From assembly GCF_006539885.1 (NCBI RefSeq), contig NZ_BJNW01000006.1:78945-142944 (forward strand): a stretch of DNA of 64,000 bases. Reading direction: 5' to 3'. The notes beneath the pieces are model-generated. The model was not told the origin of the DNA, did no database searches, and worked only from the letters and a program-made list of their open reading frames with translations. The translations under genes and the position numbers were made by a program. This document shows positions 34,294-43,978 of this stretch, piece by piece (the first letter of the stretch is position 1; every line of letters starts with the position of its first letter). The stretch is from Kocuria varians (GTDB taxonomy: Bacteria; Actinomycetota; Actinomycetes; Actinomycetales; Micrococcaceae).

Positions 34294-35430
34294 GTGCAGC
34301 ACGGACGCTCCGGTCGGCTGCATCCCGTGGTCGCGCGTGCGCGGCGCGCGGTCGGCCGGACCGTCTCCACTCTTGAGGGGACGGCCGGGGAGCCGCCCCT
34401 CGTCCTGGTGGGGTGCAGCGGCGGGGCGGACTCGCTCGCGCTCGCCGCGGCCACCCTGCACCTGCAGCGTCGGGGGACGCTGCGCGTGGGGGCGGTGGTC
34501 GTGGACCACCAGCTCCAGGAGGGCTCGGCGGACGTCGCACGGGAGACCGCCGCCACGCTGCGAGCGATGGGTGCGGATCCCGTGCTCGTGGAGCGCGTGA
34601 GCGTCTCCCGTGAGCGCCACGGGCCCGAGATGGCGGCCCGGCTCGCCCGCTACGGCGCCTTCGCCCGGGCCGTGCAGGACACCGGTGCGGCGGCCGTCCT
34701 CCTGGGCCACACGCGCGACGACCAGGCGGAGACCGTGCTGCTCGGCCTCACCCGGGGTTCGGGCACACGCTCGCTCGCCGGGATGTCCGAGCACCACGTG
34801 CTGGATGGCGTGACGTACCTGCGCCCCTTCCTGTGGCTCACGCGCGCGGAGACGGAGACGGTCTGCGCGGCGGAGGGCCTGGACCCGTGGTGGGATCCCA
34901 CCAACCGGGACACCAGCCTCACGCGCTCGCGCATCCGTCACGAGGTGCTGCCCTACCTGGACGCGCAGCTCGGACCGGGTGTGGCCAAGGCCCTGGCCCG
35001 CACCGCGTCCGTGCTCGGGGCGGACGCCGACTACCTGGACGAGCAGGCGGAGCTCGCGCTTCACGCCGCCCTGGTGACCCCGGGAGAACCCGGGCCGACC
35101 CGCAGTGCCGCGGCCGCGGCGTCGTCGTCCGTGGTGCTGGACTCCGCGGCCGTGCAGGGCACCCCGCCGGCCCTGCGACGCCGCGTGCTCGCGCGCGCCT
35201 GCGTGCTGGCCGGCGGCGAGACCTCGAGCTTCGAGCGCCTCACCGCCCTCGAGGACTTCGCGCTCGGCCACGGCGCCGCCGGACCCGTCCAGATGGCGGG
35301 TAAGGTGGCTGCGTGGCGGCACCGCCCGGACGCGGCACACGCGCGGGGGTGCCTGGAGTTGCGGGGCGGGTCCAGGACCGTCACCCACGAGACCACGCCC
35401 ACCCAGAACAACCCGGGGAGTGCCCAGTGA
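34294..35430 (+). CDS. tilS: tRNA(Ile)-lysidine synthetase
   Basis: The enzyme converts the wobble cytidine of tRNA-Ile (CAU) to lysidine using lysine and ATP, so AUA is read as Ile; it is essential. It has 378 residues from GTG 34294. The N-terminal PP-loop ATPase domain carries LVGCSGGADSLALAAA (about 38-53) and VDHQLQEGSADVA, followed by LLGHTRDDQAETVLLGLTRG (about 142-161) and WWDPTNRDTSLTRSRIRHEVLP (about 205-226). The C-terminal region is short and Ala/Ser-rich, with a GCGTCGTCGTC copy encoding Ala-Ser-Ser-Ser. Its stop overlaps the hpt GTG. Confidence 0.94.
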   Translation: MQHGRSGRLHPVVARARRAVGRTVSTLEGTAGEPPLVLVGCSGGADSLALAAATLHLQRRGTLRVGAVVVDHQLQEGSADVARETAATLRAMGADPVLVERVSVSRERHGPEMAARLARYGAFARAVQDTGAAAVLLGHTRDDQAETVLLGLTRGSGTRSLAGMSEHHVLDGVTYLRPFLWLTRAETETVCAAEGLDPWWDPTNRDTSLTRSRIRHEVLPYLDAQLGPGVAKALARTASVLGADADYLDEQAELALHAALVTPGEPGPTRSAAAAASSSVVLDSAAVQGTPPALRRRVLARACVLAGGETSSFERLTALEDFALGHGAAGPVQMAGKVAAWRHRPDAAHARGCLELRGGSRTVTHETTPTQNNPGSAQ

Positions 35431-35978
35431 AGCCGGAACACGTCAGCGACGACCTCAGCAGCATCCTGTTCACCAAGGAGCAGATCGCGCAGAAGGTCCA
35501 CGACCTCGCGCAGCAGATCGACCGCGACTACGAGGGCCGTGAGGTCCTGCTCGTGGGCGTGCTCAAGGGTGCGGTGATGGTCATGGCGGACCTCATGCGC
35601 GAGCTCGAGGGGCAGTACCCCATGGACTGGATGGCGGTGTCCTCCTACGGCTCCGGCACCAAGTCCTCCGGCGTGGTGCGCATCCTCAAGGACCTGGACA
35701 CGGACCTGCACGGCAAGGACGTGCTGATCGTGGAGGACATCATCGACTCCGGTCTCACGCTCTCGTGGCTGCGCACCAACCTGGAGTCCCGCGGCCCGAA
35801 CTCCGTGGAGATCTGCACCCTGCTGCGCAAGCCCGAGGCCATGAAGACGAGCATCGACGTCCGCTACATGGGCTGGGACATCCCCAACGAGTTCGTGGTG
35901 GGCTACGGCCTGGACTTCGCGGAGCAGTACCGCACGCTGGACTGCATCGCCACGCTCGCGCCGCACGTCTACTCGTGA
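35427..35978 (+). CDS. hpt: hypoxanthine phosphoribosyltransferase
   Basis: This purine-salvage enzyme makes IMP (and GMP) from hypoxanthine (or guanine) and PRPP. It has 183 residues from GTG 35427, overlapping the tilS stop by four bases (GTGA), so translation is coupled. Visible landmarks are VGVLKGAVMVMADLMREL (about 36-53), SSYGSGTKSSG (flexible loop, about 72), the PRPP-binding VLIVEDIIDSGLTLSWL (about 98-114) and the purine-binding FVVGYGLDFAEQYRTL (about 155-170). The order tilS-hpt-ftsH is conserved in actinobacteria. Confidence 0.96.
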   Translation: MKPEHVSDDLSSILFTKEQIAQKVHDLAQQIDRDYEGREVLLVGVLKGAVMVMADLMRELEGQYPMDWMAVSSYGSGTKSSGVVRILKDLDTDLHGKDVLIVEDIIDSGLTLSWLRTNLESRGPNSVEICTLLRKPEAMKTSIDVRYMGWDIPNEFVVGYGLDFAEQYRTLDCIATLAPHVYS

Positions 35979-36273
35979 GCGCGTCGGCGTCCCGCTCGGA
36001 AACGACGACGACGCCACTGACGACGACGCCGCGCGCGGGCCGGGCGGTGCGCCCGGATCTCCCAGTGAACGCCGGGGCGGGCGCGGTAGCGTGACCCGAC
36101 CGTGTGCGCTGAGAAAGAAACGGCGCGCACTCGAGGCGAACAGGCGCCGCACGAAACGATAGATTGTGCCATACGCGCCACGGCCGCCGGATCCCCGGCC
36201 CTCCGCCCGGAGGGCCACCCGCAGGGGAGCGGGCCGTGAGGCAAGGTGTCACGTCCACGGGAGGATCATCGGC
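35979..36273. other. spacer between hpt and ftsH
   Basis: These 295 bases hold two direct GACGACGACGC copies (36004-36014, 36019-36029), minus-strand forms of the recurring 11-mer. A TAGATT hexamer near 36158-36163 is a plausible ftsH -10 with an about 105-base leader. No gene is evident; a possible upstream ATG for FtsH at 36166 is not supported. Confidence 0.5.
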
Positions 36274-38388
36274 TTGGCCACGGCAAAAAAACCCACCAGT
36301 TTCTTCAAGGGTCCGTTCTTCTGGATCCTGCTCGCCATCGTGGTCCTGGTGCCCGTGGGTGCCATGATGTTCAGCCCCACCTCCTCCCGCGTGGACACCA
36401 ACGTGGGCCTCGAGCTGCTGCACGACGGCAAGGTCAACGAGGCCAAGATCTACGACGGTGAGCAGAAGGTCGAGCTCTCCCTCAAGGACGACTTCACCAA
36501 GGACGACCAGAACCTCGGCAAGAACGTCGAGTTCTTCTACGTGCAGCCGCGCGCGGAGGAGGTCGTCAAGAGCATGGACGACGCCCACCTCAGCGGGTTC
36601 ACGGACCAGCCGGTGGAGAACAACTGGTTCCTCTCCCTCGTGCGCTTCATGCTGCCGTTCCTGATCATCCTGGGCATCTTCTGGTTCGTCTTCTCCCGCA
36701 TGCAGACCGGTGGGCAGGCCATGAAGTTCGGCCGCTCCAAGGCCAAGATGTTCAACAAGGAGAACTCCGAGGTCACGTTCGCGGACGTCGCGGGTGCGGA
36801 CGAGGCCGTCCAGGAGCTGGACGAGATCAAGCAGTTCCTGGTGGAGCACGACCGCTTCACCGCAGTGGGCGCGAAGGTCCCCAAGGGCGTGCTGCTCTAC
36901 GGCCCTCCCGGCACCGGCAAGACCCTGCTGGCCAAGGCCGTGGCGGGCGAGGCCGGCGTGCCGTTCTACTCGATCTCCGGCTCGGACTTCGTGGAGATGT
37001 TCGTGGGCGTGGGCGCCTCCCGCGTGCGCGACCTCTTCCAGCAGGCCAAGGAGAACGCCCCGGCCATCATCTTCGTGGACGAGATCGACGCCGTGGGCCG
37101 CCAGCGCGGCGCCGGCATGGGCGGCGGCAACGACGAGCGCGAGCAGACCCTGAACCAGCTCCTCGTGGAGATGGACGGCTTCGACGCCAACACCAACGTG
37201 ATCCTGATCGCGGCCACCAACCGCCCGGACGTCCTGGACCCCGCGCTGCTGCGCCCGGGCCGCTTCGACCGGCAGATCGGCGTGGACGCCCCGGACATGA
37301 AGGGCCGCGAGCAGATCCTGCGCGTGCACGCCAAGAACAAGCCCCTGGCCGAGAACGTGGACCTCGCGTCCGTGGCCAAGCGCACCCCCGGCTTCACGGG
37401 TGCTGAGCTCGCCAACGTGATGAACGAGGCCGCCCTGCTGACCGCCCGCTCCCACGCGCAGCTGATCGACGACCGGGCGGTGGACGAGGCGATCGACCGC
37501 GTGATCGCCGGGCCGCAGAAGCGCTCGCGCGTCATGAAGGAGCTCGAGCGCAAGGTCACCGCGTACCACGAGGGCGGCCACGCGCTCGTCGCCGCGGCCC
37601 TGCGCAACACGGACCCGGTCACCAAGATCACCATCCTGCCGCGCGGTCGTGCCCTGGGCTACACCATGGTCATGCCCACGGACGACAAGTACTCGACCAC
37701 CCGCAACGAGCTGCTGGACCAGATGGCCTACGCCATGGGCGGGCGCGCCGCGGAGGAGATCGTCTTCCACGACCCCTCCACGGGTGCGTCCAACGACATC
37801 CAGAAGGCCACGGACACGGCCCGCAAGATGGTCACGCAGTACGGCATGAGCTCCAAGATCGGCTCCGTGAAGATCGGCGGGGACAACTCGGACCCGTTCG
37901 TGGGCCGTGAGATGGGCTCCGGCTGCAAGGAGTACTCGGACCACACGCTGGCCGTGGTGGACGACGAGGTGCGGGTGCTGCTGGAGCAGGCCCACACCGA
38001 GGCGCACCAGATCCTGCTCGAGAACCGCGCGGTACTGGACCGGCTCGCGCTGGAGCTGCTCGAGAAGGAGACGCTGAACGAGGCGCAGATCCGCGAGATC
38101 TTCAAGGACGTCTCCCAGCGGGACCTGCGTCCGGTGTGGCAGTCCGCCGACGAGCGGCAGATCTCCGACATCCCGCCGGTCGTGACCTCCGCGGAGCGTG
38201 AGGAGGCCCGGCGCAAGCACCTGCAGGATCCCAGCACCATGGCGCCCCAGGACCAGGCGGTCGCGGCCAAGCCGGAGCACCCCCTGGAGGTGCCCGAGCA
38301 CCAGGACCCGCAGCCCGGTGGCGAGGGCGGGGCCCAGGGCGAGGACCCTGGTCAGGAACCGGGCGGTGTCCGGCGGGAGAGCCGCTGA
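36274..38388 (+). CDS. ftsH: ATP-dependent zinc metalloprotease FtsH
   Basis: This membrane-anchored AAA+ protease degrades misfolded membrane and short-lived cytoplasmic proteins. It has 704 residues from TTG 36274, chosen because GGGAGGA precedes it and the product then begins [23 protein letters not shown], a normal FtsH N-terminus. Two membrane segments (about 11-33, 120-142) flank the small extracytoplasmic domain. The AAA domain has GPPGTGKT (about 210), [15 protein letters not shown] (about 265) and the second-region-of-homology arginines RPGRFDRQI. The protease site is [10 protein letters not shown] (about 430), with the third ligand near [12 protein letters not shown]. The tail is Pro/Glu-rich. 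It abuts folE. Confidence 0.96.
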   Translation: MATAKKPTSFFKGPFFWILLAIVVLVPVGAMMFSPTSSRVDTNVGLELLHDGKVNEAKIYDGEQKVELSLKDDFTKDDQNLGKNVEFFYVQPRAEEVVKSMDDAHLSGFTDQPVENNWFLSLVRFMLPFLIILGIFWFVFSRMQTGGQAMKFGRSKAKMFNKENSEVTFADVAGADEAVQELDEIKQFLVEHDRFTAVGAKVPKGVLLYGPPGTGKTLLAKAVAGEAGVPFYSISGSDFVEMFVGVGASRVRDLFQQAKENAPAIIFVDEIDAVGRQRGAGMGGGNDEREQTLNQLLVEMDGFDANTNVILIAATNRPDVLDPALLRPGRFDRQIGVDAPDMKGREQILRVHAKNKPLAENVDLASVAKRTPGFTGAELANVMNEAALLTARSHAQLIDDRAVDEAIDRVIAGPQKRSRVMKELERKVTAYHEGGHALVAAALRNTDPVTKITILPRGRALGYTMVMPTDDKYSTTRNELLDQMAYAMGGRAAEEIVFHDPSTGASNDIQKATDTARKMVTQYGMSSKIGSVKIGGDNSDPFVGREMGSGCKEYSDHTLAVVDDEVRVLLEQAHTEAHQILLENRAVLDRLALELLEKETLNEAQIREIFKDVSQRDLRPVWQSADERQISDIPPVVTSAEREEARRKHLQDPSTMAPQDQAVAAKPEHPLEVPEHQDPQPGGEGGAQGEDPGQEPGGVRRESR

Positions 38389-39069
38389 ATGTCCCCGCAG
38401 GACCAGTACGGCAGCCCGGAACCGGTGTCCGCGCGCACCGCGGAGCCGGTCTCGGGCTCCTACGCGGAGTACGCGGAGAACGCTGAGCTCTCGCACGAGG
38501 TGGACCAGCCGCGGATCGCCGCGGCCGTGCGCGAGATCCTGCTCGCCGTGGGGGAGGACCCGGACCGCAGCGGTCTGCGGGACACTCCTCAGCGGGTGGC
38601 CCGCGCGTACGCGGAGGTCTTCGCGGGGCTGCACCAGGATCCGTCGCGGCTGCTCGCCACGTCCTTCGACATCGGGCACTCGGAGATGGTGCTCGTGAAG
38701 GACATCCCGTTCTTCTCCACGTGCGAGCACCACCTGGTGCCCTTCCACGGGGTTGCCCACGTGGGCTACATCCCCGGGCCCGAGGGCAAGGTCACCGGGC
38801 TGTCGAAGCTCGCCCGCCTCGTGGACCTCTACGCCAAGCGGCCGCAGGTCCAGGAGCGGCTCACCACCCAGGTGGTCGAGGCCCTCGTGGCGCACCTGGC
38901 ACCGGCCGGGGCGATCGTGGTGGTGGAGTGCGAGCACCTGTGCATGTCCATGCGGGGCGTCCGCAAACCGGGTGCGCAGACCGTGACCTCCGCGGTGCGC
39001 GGACAGCTGCGCGACCCCGCGACCCGCGCGGAGGCCATGAACCTGATCGCCGCGGGGCACCGGCGATGA
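38389..39069 (+). CDS. folE: GTP cyclohydrolase I
   Basis: It converts GTP to 7,8-dihydroneopterin triphosphate, the first step of tetrahydrofolate synthesis. It has 226 residues, starting immediately after the ftsH stop. The first about 35 residues are an unconserved extension. The catalytic core has [20 protein letters not shown] (about 63-82), [20 protein letters not shown] (about 106-125, zinc-binding Cys and His), [23 protein letters not shown] and [17 protein letters not shown] (about 184-200, second zinc Cys). First folate gene in an ftsH-folE-folP-folB-folK run. Confidence 0.96.
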   Translation: MSPQDQYGSPEPVSARTAEPVSGSYAEYAENAELSHEVDQPRIAAAVREILLAVGEDPDRSGLRDTPQRVARAYAEVFAGLHQDPSRLLATSFDIGHSEMVLVKDIPFFSTCEHHLVPFHGVAHVGYIPGPEGKVTGLSKLARLVDLYAKRPQVQERLTTQVVEALVAHLAPAGAIVVVECEHLCMSMRGVRKPGAQTVTSAVRGQLRDPATRAEAMNLIAAGHRR

Positions 39070-39995
39070 CCGGCGGCCCCGCAGACTCCCGCCCTGCAGC
39101 GGCCGACGCCCTGGGCTGGGGGTCCTTCGACGGCCTGCCCACCGGGCGCACCCTGGTGATGGGCGTCCTCAACGTCACCCCGGACTCGTTCAGCGACGGC
39201 GGCCGCCACGACACCGAGGCCGCGGCCATCGAGCACGGGCTGCGCCTGGCGCGCGAGGGGGCGGACATCGTGGACGTGGGTGGGGAGTCCACCCGCCCGC
39301 ACAGCACACCCGTGGCGCCCGCAGAGGAGCAGCGCCGCGTGCTGCCGGTGATCCGGGAGCTGAGCCGCCGCGGCGTCGTCGTCAGTGTGGACACCTTCCA
39401 CGCGGAGACCGCCGAGGCCGCCCTGGCCGCCGGGGCGCACATGGTCAACGACGTCTCCGGGACGAACGTGAGCCCGGAGATGGTGGCGCTCGCCGCCCGC
39501 ACCGGCGCCCCGTACGTGCTCATGCACTCGCGCGGCACGCCCGCGACCATGACCTCCCTGACCCACTACGACGACACCGTGGCGGACGTCCTCGCGGAAC
39601 TGACCGCGGTGCGCGAGCGTCTGCTCACCGCCGGGGTCCGCCCGGAGCGGCTGATCGTGGACCCGGGCCTGGGCTTCGCCAAGGCCGGCGGTCAGGACTG
39701 GGAGCTGCTGCGCGCCCTGCCGCGGCTGCGGGAACTCGGCCACAGGGTTCTCGTGGCGGCCTCCCGCAAGCGGTTCCTGGGCGCCCTGCTGGCCGAGGAC
39801 GGGGAGCCCCGCCCGGTCACGGGCCGCGACGGTGCCACGGCCGCCATCAGCGCACTGTCCGCGTTCGGGGGAGCCTGGGCGGTGCGCGTCCACGACGTCG
39901 CGGGCACGGTGGACGCGGTGGCAACCGCGCACGCGTGGCTCGGCGTCACCCCACCCGTCCTGCGCCCCCGGGATCACGGAGTCAACCCGTCATGA
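39066..39995 (+). CDS. folP: dihydropteroate synthase
   Basis: It joins 6-hydroxymethyl-dihydropterin pyrophosphate to p-aminobenzoate; this is the sulfonamide target. It has 309 residues, ATG overlapping the folE stop by four bases. Signatures are [18 protein letters not shown] (about 31-48), [17 protein letters not shown] (about 67-83), [14 protein letters not shown] (about 110), [20 protein letters not shown] (about 152) and [19 protein letters not shown] (about 198). One GCGTCGTCGTC copy encodes Gly-Val-Val-Val within a core strand. Confidence 0.96.
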   Translation: MTGGPADSRPAAADALGWGSFDGLPTGRTLVMGVLNVTPDSFSDGGRHDTEAAAIEHGLRLAREGADIVDVGGESTRPHSTPVAPAEEQRRVLPVIRELSRRGVVVSVDTFHAETAEAALAAGAHMVNDVSGTNVSPEMVALAARTGAPYVLMHSRGTPATMTSLTHYDDTVADVLAELTAVRERLLTAGVRPERLIVDPGLGFAKAGGQDWELLRALPRLRELGHRVLVAASRKRFLGALLAEDGEPRPVTGRDGATAAISALSAFGGAWAVRVHDVAGTVDAVATAHAWLGVTPPVLRPRDHGVNPS

Positions 39996-40408
39996 ACAAG
40001 ATCGTGCCCGTCCCGAACCACTGCGACCGCATCACGCTGACCGGCCTGGGCGCCGTGGGCTACCACGGTGTCTTCGAGAAGGAGCGCCGCAGCGGTCAGC
40101 CGTTCTTCGTGGACCTCGTGCTCTACGTGGACCTCGCCGCCGCCGGTGCCACGGACGACCTCACCCGCACGGTGAACTACGGGGAGGTGGCGGAGCTCGT
40201 GCGCGAGATCATCATCGGAACCCGCTTCCAGCTGATCGAGGCGCTCGCGGAGGAGATCGCGCGCAGCCTTCTTGACCGCTTCGCGCCGGTGACGGCGCTG
40301 GACGTGACGGTCCACAAGCCCAAGGCGCCCATCGACGTCACGTTCTCGGACGTCGCGGTGAGCATCTTCCGCTCCCGGGCCGCGCTCGCGGGGGACGAGG
40401 GCCGATGA
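39992..40408 (+). CDS. folB: dihydroneopterin aldolase
   Basis: It cleaves 7,8-dihydroneopterin to 6-hydroxymethyl-dihydropterin and glycolaldehyde. It has 138 residues, ATG overlapping the folP stop. The fold signature is ITLTGLGAVGYHGVFEKERRSGQPFFVDL (about 14-42, with the conserved Gly-Tyr-His-Gly and Glu), DDLTRTVNYGEVAELV (about 56-71) and FQLIEALAEEIARSLL (about 80-95) with the catalytic Glu, then VTVHKPKAPI (about 108). Third gene of the coupled folate run. Confidence 0.95.
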   Translation: MNKIVPVPNHCDRITLTGLGAVGYHGVFEKERRSGQPFFVDLVLYVDLAAAGATDDLTRTVNYGEVAELVREIIIGTRFQLIEALAEEIARSLLDRFAPVTALDVTVHKPKAPIDVTFSDVAVSIFRSRAALAGDEGR

Positions 40409-41001
40409 CGGCACGGTGCGTCGTCGCGCTGGGGGCGAACCTGGGTGACCGGGCGGCCGCGCTGCGGGATGCTGTGGCCGCGCTGGACGCAGCACCCCGC
40501 ACCCGGGTCCGCGCGTGCTCGCCCGTGGTGGAGACGCGCTCCGTGGGCGGGCCCGCGGACTCCCCGGACTACCTCAACGCGGTCGTGGAGCTGGAGACCG
40601 GGCTCTCCCCGGACGAGGTGCTCACCGTGTGCCAGGACATCGAGAACACCCACGGCCGCACCCGCGAGGTGCGCTGGGGTCCGCGCACCCTGGACCTGGA
40701 CGTCGTGTGCTTCGAGGGCGTGCGCAGCGAGGACCCCCGCCTGCTGCTGCCCCACCCGCGCGCGGCGCGGCGTGCCTTCGTGCTCGAGCCGTGGGCTCTC
40801 ATGGACCCGGCGGCCACGCTCGAGGGCCGTTCCGTGCGCGAACTCGCCGACGCCGCCGCGGACCGGGAGGACCTGCGGGTCACGGACCTGACGCTGTCCG
40901 AGCGCCCCTCGGAGGACCGTGCACCCGGGACGGACGGCTCCGTCGCGCAGGTGCAGACCGACCACCCCGGACCGGAAGGAGAACCCCCGTGCGCTACCTG
41001 A
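40405..41001 (+). CDS. folK: 2-amino-4-hydroxy-6-hydroxymethyldihydropteridine pyrophosphokinase
   Basis: It transfers pyrophosphate from ATP to 6-hydroxymethyl-dihydropterin, supplying FolP. It has 198 residues, ATG overlapping the folB stop. Landmarks are VVALGANLGDRAAALRDAV (about 6-24), RSVGGPADSPDYLNAVVELETGL (about 45-67) and the signature RWGPRTLDLDVVCF (about 92-105, Mg-binding Asp pair), then LLLPHPRAARRAFVLEPW. The about 40-residue C-terminal tail is unconserved and its last codons overlap the next gene's start. Confidence 0.95.
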   Translation: MTARCVVALGANLGDRAAALRDAVAALDAAPRTRVRACSPVVETRSVGGPADSPDYLNAVVELETGLSPDEVLTVCQDIENTHGRTREVRWGPRTLDLDVVCFEGVRSEDPRLLLPHPRAARRAFVLEPWALMDPAATLEGRSVRELADAAADREDLRVTDLTLSERPSEDRAPGTDGSVAQVQTDHPGPEGEPPCAT

Positions 41002-41543
41002 ACCCGTGGACCCTCGTGGTGGTCGCCGCCGTGACCGCCGCGGTGGGCTGGAGCATCAACCACGTGGTGAGCGGCGCGCAGCAGTCGCTGCTGATCCTGC
41101 CGTGGGTGAGCCTGGTCGCGGAACTGGGCGCGGGCGTCGTCGTCGGCTACCTGGGGCTGCGGCTGCGCGTGTACCGGGACCCGGAGAAGGGCGCGGCGCG
41201 CCGTACGGACCCGGCCCGGCGCAAGCCGTACGACCCCGTGTGGGCCGTGGGGACCGCCGCGGCGGCGCAGGCCATCGCGTACTACGGAGCCCTGTGCACG
41301 GGCTGGCACGCGGGGCTGCTCGTGGACCAGGTGGCGCTGCTCGCCGTGCGCTCCACGCAGCAGCCGCTGTGGCAGTGCGTGGCCCAGGTGGCCGCGGGAG
41401 TGGTCCTCATGGTCCTGGGCTGGATCGTGGAGAAATCGTGCCGGCTGCCACCGGATGACCCGGACGCGGAGGAGGAGACCCCCTACCCTGGACGGCGTGA
41501 CCCGTACGCCACTGGAGAGGGAGGCTATGCCCGCCACGAATGA
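40989..41543 (+). CDS. DUF3180 membrane protein
   Basis: The protein is 184 residues from GTG 40989, overlapping the end of folK by 13 bases. Four hydrophobic segments are visible (about 5-25, 32-55, 83-105, 120-145) with a basic RDPEKGAARRTDPARRKPYDP loop. The DUF3180 family sits directly after folK in many actinobacteria, including mycobacteria. Its function is unknown; the constant neighbourhood hints at pteridine or precursor handling at the membrane, but that is inference. The tail overlaps the start of the next gene and contains a candidate internal promoter (41484-41489). Confidence 0.85.
   Translation: MRYLNPWTLVVVAAVTAAVGWSINHVVSGAQQSLLILPWVSLVAELGAGVVVGYLGLRLRVYRDPEKGAARRTDPARRKPYDPVWAVGTAAAAQAIAYYGALCTGWHAGLLVDQVALLAVRSTQQPLWQCVAQVAAGVVLMVLGWIVEKSCRLPPDDPDAEEETPYPGRRDPYATGEGGYARHE
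41484..41489 (+). promoter_or_regulatory. candidate internal leaderless -10 TACCCT before the first PH-domain gene
   Basis: TACCCT within the end of the DUF3180 gene is followed after seven bases by GTG 41497, in frame with the PH-domain gene. That would add ten residues to its N-terminus relative to the ribosome-site-supported ATG 41527. Both starts may be used. Confidence 0.4.
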
Positions 41544-42051
41544 TCCCCAGGACCTCGCTCCGGCCCAGCTGTCGTGGCAGCGCGTCGCACCGCGGTACGT
41601 GACGGTGCGGCTGCTCAACCAGGTGGTCTCCACGGTGGTGTGGACCGCGATCGCCTCGATCCCGGTGCTCCTGGTGCTGCTGCGCCTGTGGGACGGGGAC
41701 GTGCCGTGGTGGCTGTGGCTGCCCCCGGCCGTCGTGGTGCTGTGGGGCCTCGTGAAGCTGGTGCTGATCCCGCGGCGCGTGCGGGCCATCGGCTACGCGG
41801 AGGCTCCCACCGAGCTGTGGCTGCGCAAGGGACTGCTCTTCCGCACCGTGACCGTGGTGCCCTACGGGCGCATGCAGTACGTGGAGATTAGCACCGGACC
41901 CGTGCTCAACGCCTTCGGCCTCGCCTCGGTGACGCTGCACACCGCGTCCGCCGGAACCGACGCCGTGCTGCCCGGGCTGCCCCGCGCGGAGGCGGACCGG
42001 TTGCGGGAGCAGCTCACGGAGCGCGGTGAAGCCCACATGGTGGGCCTGTGA
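41527..42051 (+). CDS. bacterial PH-domain membrane protein, short form
   Basis: The protein is 174 residues from ATG 41527, which has a GGAGAGGGAGG site; GTG 41497 is an alternative leaderless start. Two membrane segments (about 33-53, 60-80) are followed by a bPH2-type domain: RRVRAIGYAEAPTELWLRKGLLFRTVTVVPYGRMQYVEISTGPVLNAFGLASVTLHTAS (about 82-140). This matches the YdbS-like half of YdbS/YdbT pairs found widely in Gram-positives. Function unknown; membrane-stress or small-peptide resistance has been suggested for relatives. Its stop overlaps the start of the larger partner. Confidence 0.85.
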   Translation: MPATNDPQDLAPAQLSWQRVAPRYVTVRLLNQVVSTVVWTAIASIPVLLVLLRLWDGDVPWWLWLPPAVVVLWGLVKLVLIPRRVRAIGYAEAPTELWLRKGLLFRTVTVVPYGRMQYVEISTGPVLNAFGLASVTLHTASAGTDAVLPGLPRAEADRLREQLTERGEAHMVGL

Positions 42052-43928
42052 CGGCCCGGCAGGACGGGACGGTGCTCCCGCGCGGGACGCGTGACGGCAC
42101 GGCCCCGCCCGCGCCGACCCCCGACGCCCCGGACGCGTGGCACCGCGTCCACCCCCTGACCCCGTTCGTGCGCAGCTGGCTGCTGCTCGTGGCCCTCGCG
42201 TGGGGGATCGGCCACACGTTCGTGGAGGACGTCGTCTCCGCGCTCATCAAGGGCGAGCCCGTGGAGGTGGACGTGGACGGCGCCCTCCAGGTGGTCGGCG
42301 CGGGCCTGCTGATCGCGGTGCTGTGCGGTGTGCTGGGCCTGCTGATCGGGCTCGGGCTGCTCTCGTGGTGGTTCACCCGCTACCAGATCACGGATCAGCA
42401 CGTGCGCTTCCGCAGCGGCTGGCTCTTCCGCACCCAGCGTCAGGCACGCCTGGACCGCGTCCAGGGCATCGACATCGAGCGCCGGTTCCTGCCCCGCATC
42501 CTGGGTCTCGCATCCCTGAAGTTCGACGTCGCGGACGGCGGGTCCAGCGTCCTCGAACTGTCCTACCTGGGCCGCGACCACGCGCGTCAGCTGCGGGAGC
42601 AGCTGCTCGTCGCGGCGCACGAGGCCGCCGACGACGCCGCCGGGAGGGCCCGCGCGGCCGCCGGGGCCGCGGCGTCGTCGCCCGGGACGACAACCGGGGC
42701 AGCCGCAGGGCCGATGCCCCGGGCCGCGGGGGAGGACAGTGAACCGTTCCCGGTCACCGGGTCCGCCACCGTGCCACCGGAAGGGCTCCCCGTCGAGAAC
42801 CGCGGGGACGGAACCGGCCGAGCCGTCGCCCCCTGGGCCCTTCCCGCTCACCAGGCGCAGGGAACTCGCGCCGCGGCGTCGTCGTCCTCGGACACCGACC
42901 GCGAGGCCACCGGCCGGGACGGTACCGATCCCCGCGGCACCGACCGCGACCGCGTGGACGTGCGCGTGGCCCGCCGCCACGGGCTGCTCGGGGAGCAGGA
43001 CGAGCTGCGCCGTGTCTTCACCGTGCCCACGCTGCGGGTGGTGCTGAGTCTCGTGTGCTCGCCGCCCGCGGTGGTCCTGGCCGTCATGGTCGTGGCCGCC
43101 GTGGTCGCGTGGCGCGTCTACCCGGACGCGCTGGTCGTGGTGGTGCCCTCGTTCCTGCCGATGCTGCTGGCCGTCGTCTCCGGGCTGTACTCGCGCACCG
43201 AGAAGAGCTGGGGCTTCACCCTCAGCGAGGTGCCCAGCGGCGCCCGCACCCGCGCGGGCTTGTTCAACGAGCGCTCCTCAACCATCCCCACGGGCCGCGT
43301 GCAGGCCCTGCAGGTCACCCGCCCGCTGCTCTGGCGCTTCTTCGACGGCCACCGCGTGACCGTGACCACTGCGGGCAAGGGCGGTGCCGACGACGCCGCG
43401 GGGCTCGGCTCCCTGGTGCTCCCGGTGGGCACGGCGGAGCAGGTGCGGGAGATCCTGGAGCTCGTGCTGCCGGTGCAGGACGCACCCGTGGAGCTCGTCA
43501 CGGAGGGACTGCGCGGGATCGGCGGCGAGGGCCGGTTCACCACGAGCCCCCGCCGTGCCCGCTGGCTGGACCCGCTCACGTGGCGGCGCACCGGCTTCGC
43601 GCTGGACGACTCCTGCCTGGTGCTGCGCCGCGGCCGGCTCACCCGCCGGACGAGCGTGGTCCCGCACCACAAGACGCAGTCCTCCGCCCTGAGGCAGGGG
43701 CCGCTGGAGCGCCGACTGGGCTTGAGCGGTTTCGCCGTGCATGTGACCGCGGGCTCCGTGGTCACCTCGGTGCACCACCTGGACGTCGCCCAGGCCCGCG
43801 AGCTGCAGTGGCACCAGTCCGAGCTCGCCCGGGCGGCGCGGGAGCGCTCCGGCGGGCGGCACGGCGACGTCGCCGCCGAGGACGGCCGGGCGAACGACGC
43901 CCGGGGGGGCGGCACGCCCGACGTGTGA
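42048..43928 (+). CDS. bacterial PH-domain membrane protein, long YdbT-like form
   Basis: This 626-residue protein starts at GTG 42048, overlapping the previous stop (GTGA). It has two pairs of membrane segments (about 42-62 and 83-108; about 325-350 and 358-380). Two or three bPH2 domains follow: WFTRYQITDQHVRFRSGWLFRTQRQARLDRVQGIDIERRFLPRILGL (about 105-152), then TEKSWGFTLSEVPSGARTRAGLFNERSSTIPTGRVQALQVTRPLLWR and DSCLVLRRGRLTRRTSVVPHHKTQS. Between them is an about 120-residue disordered linker rich in Ala/Ser/Gly/Pro, holding one GCGTCGTCGTC copy and one near-copy. Probably forms a complex with the short partner. Confidence 0.85.
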   Translation: MTARQDGTVLPRGTRDGTAPPAPTPDAPDAWHRVHPLTPFVRSWLLLVALAWGIGHTFVEDVVSALIKGEPVEVDVDGALQVVGAGLLIAVLCGVLGLLIGLGLLSWWFTRYQITDQHVRFRSGWLFRTQRQARLDRVQGIDIERRFLPRILGLASLKFDVADGGSSVLELSYLGRDHARQLREQLLVAAHEAADDAAGRARAAAGAAASSPGTTTGAAAGPMPRAAGEDSEPFPVTGSATVPPEGLPVENRGDGTGRAVAPWALPAHQAQGTRAAASSSSDTDREATGRDGTDPRGTDRDRVDVRVARRHGLLGEQDELRRVFTVPTLRVVLSLVCSPPAVVLAVMVVAAVVAWRVYPDALVVVVPSFLPMLLAVVSGLYSRTEKSWGFTLSEVPSGARTRAGLFNERSSTIPTGRVQALQVTRPLLWRFFDGHRVTVTTAGKGGADDAAGLGSLVLPVGTAEQVREILELVLPVQDAPVELVTEGLRGIGGEGRFTTSPRRARWLDPLTWRRTGFALDDSCLVLRRGRLTRRTSVVPHHKTQSSALRQGPLERRLGLSGFAVHVTAGSVVTSVHHLDVAQARELQWHQSELARAARERSGGRHGDVAAEDGRANDARGGGTPDV

Positions 43929-43939
43929 GGGGCGTGCGC

Positions 43940-43945
43940 TACCCT
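43940..43945 (+). promoter_or_regulatory. candidate -10 TACCCT before the DUF2520 gene
   Basis: TACCCT lies 33 bases before the GTG start and is followed by a short leader containing a GAGGAG ribosome site. It may allow the DUF2520-panC pair to be expressed independently of the folate operon. Confidence 0.4.
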
Positions 43946-43978
43946 GTGCGTGCCGCCGTCCCTCCCGAGGAGTTCCCC

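Noticed and set aside
36166..36273. Upstream ATG start for FtsH
   Set aside because: The added residues are Arg/Pro-rich and unlike any FtsH N-terminus; TTG 36274 has a ribosome site and gives a normal start.
35755..39060. Open frame of about 1100 codons antisense to ftsH and folE
   Set aside because: It is the mirror of real genes at very high GC, is rich in His/Arg/Gly/Val without domains, and its opposite strand encodes conserved FtsH and FolE.
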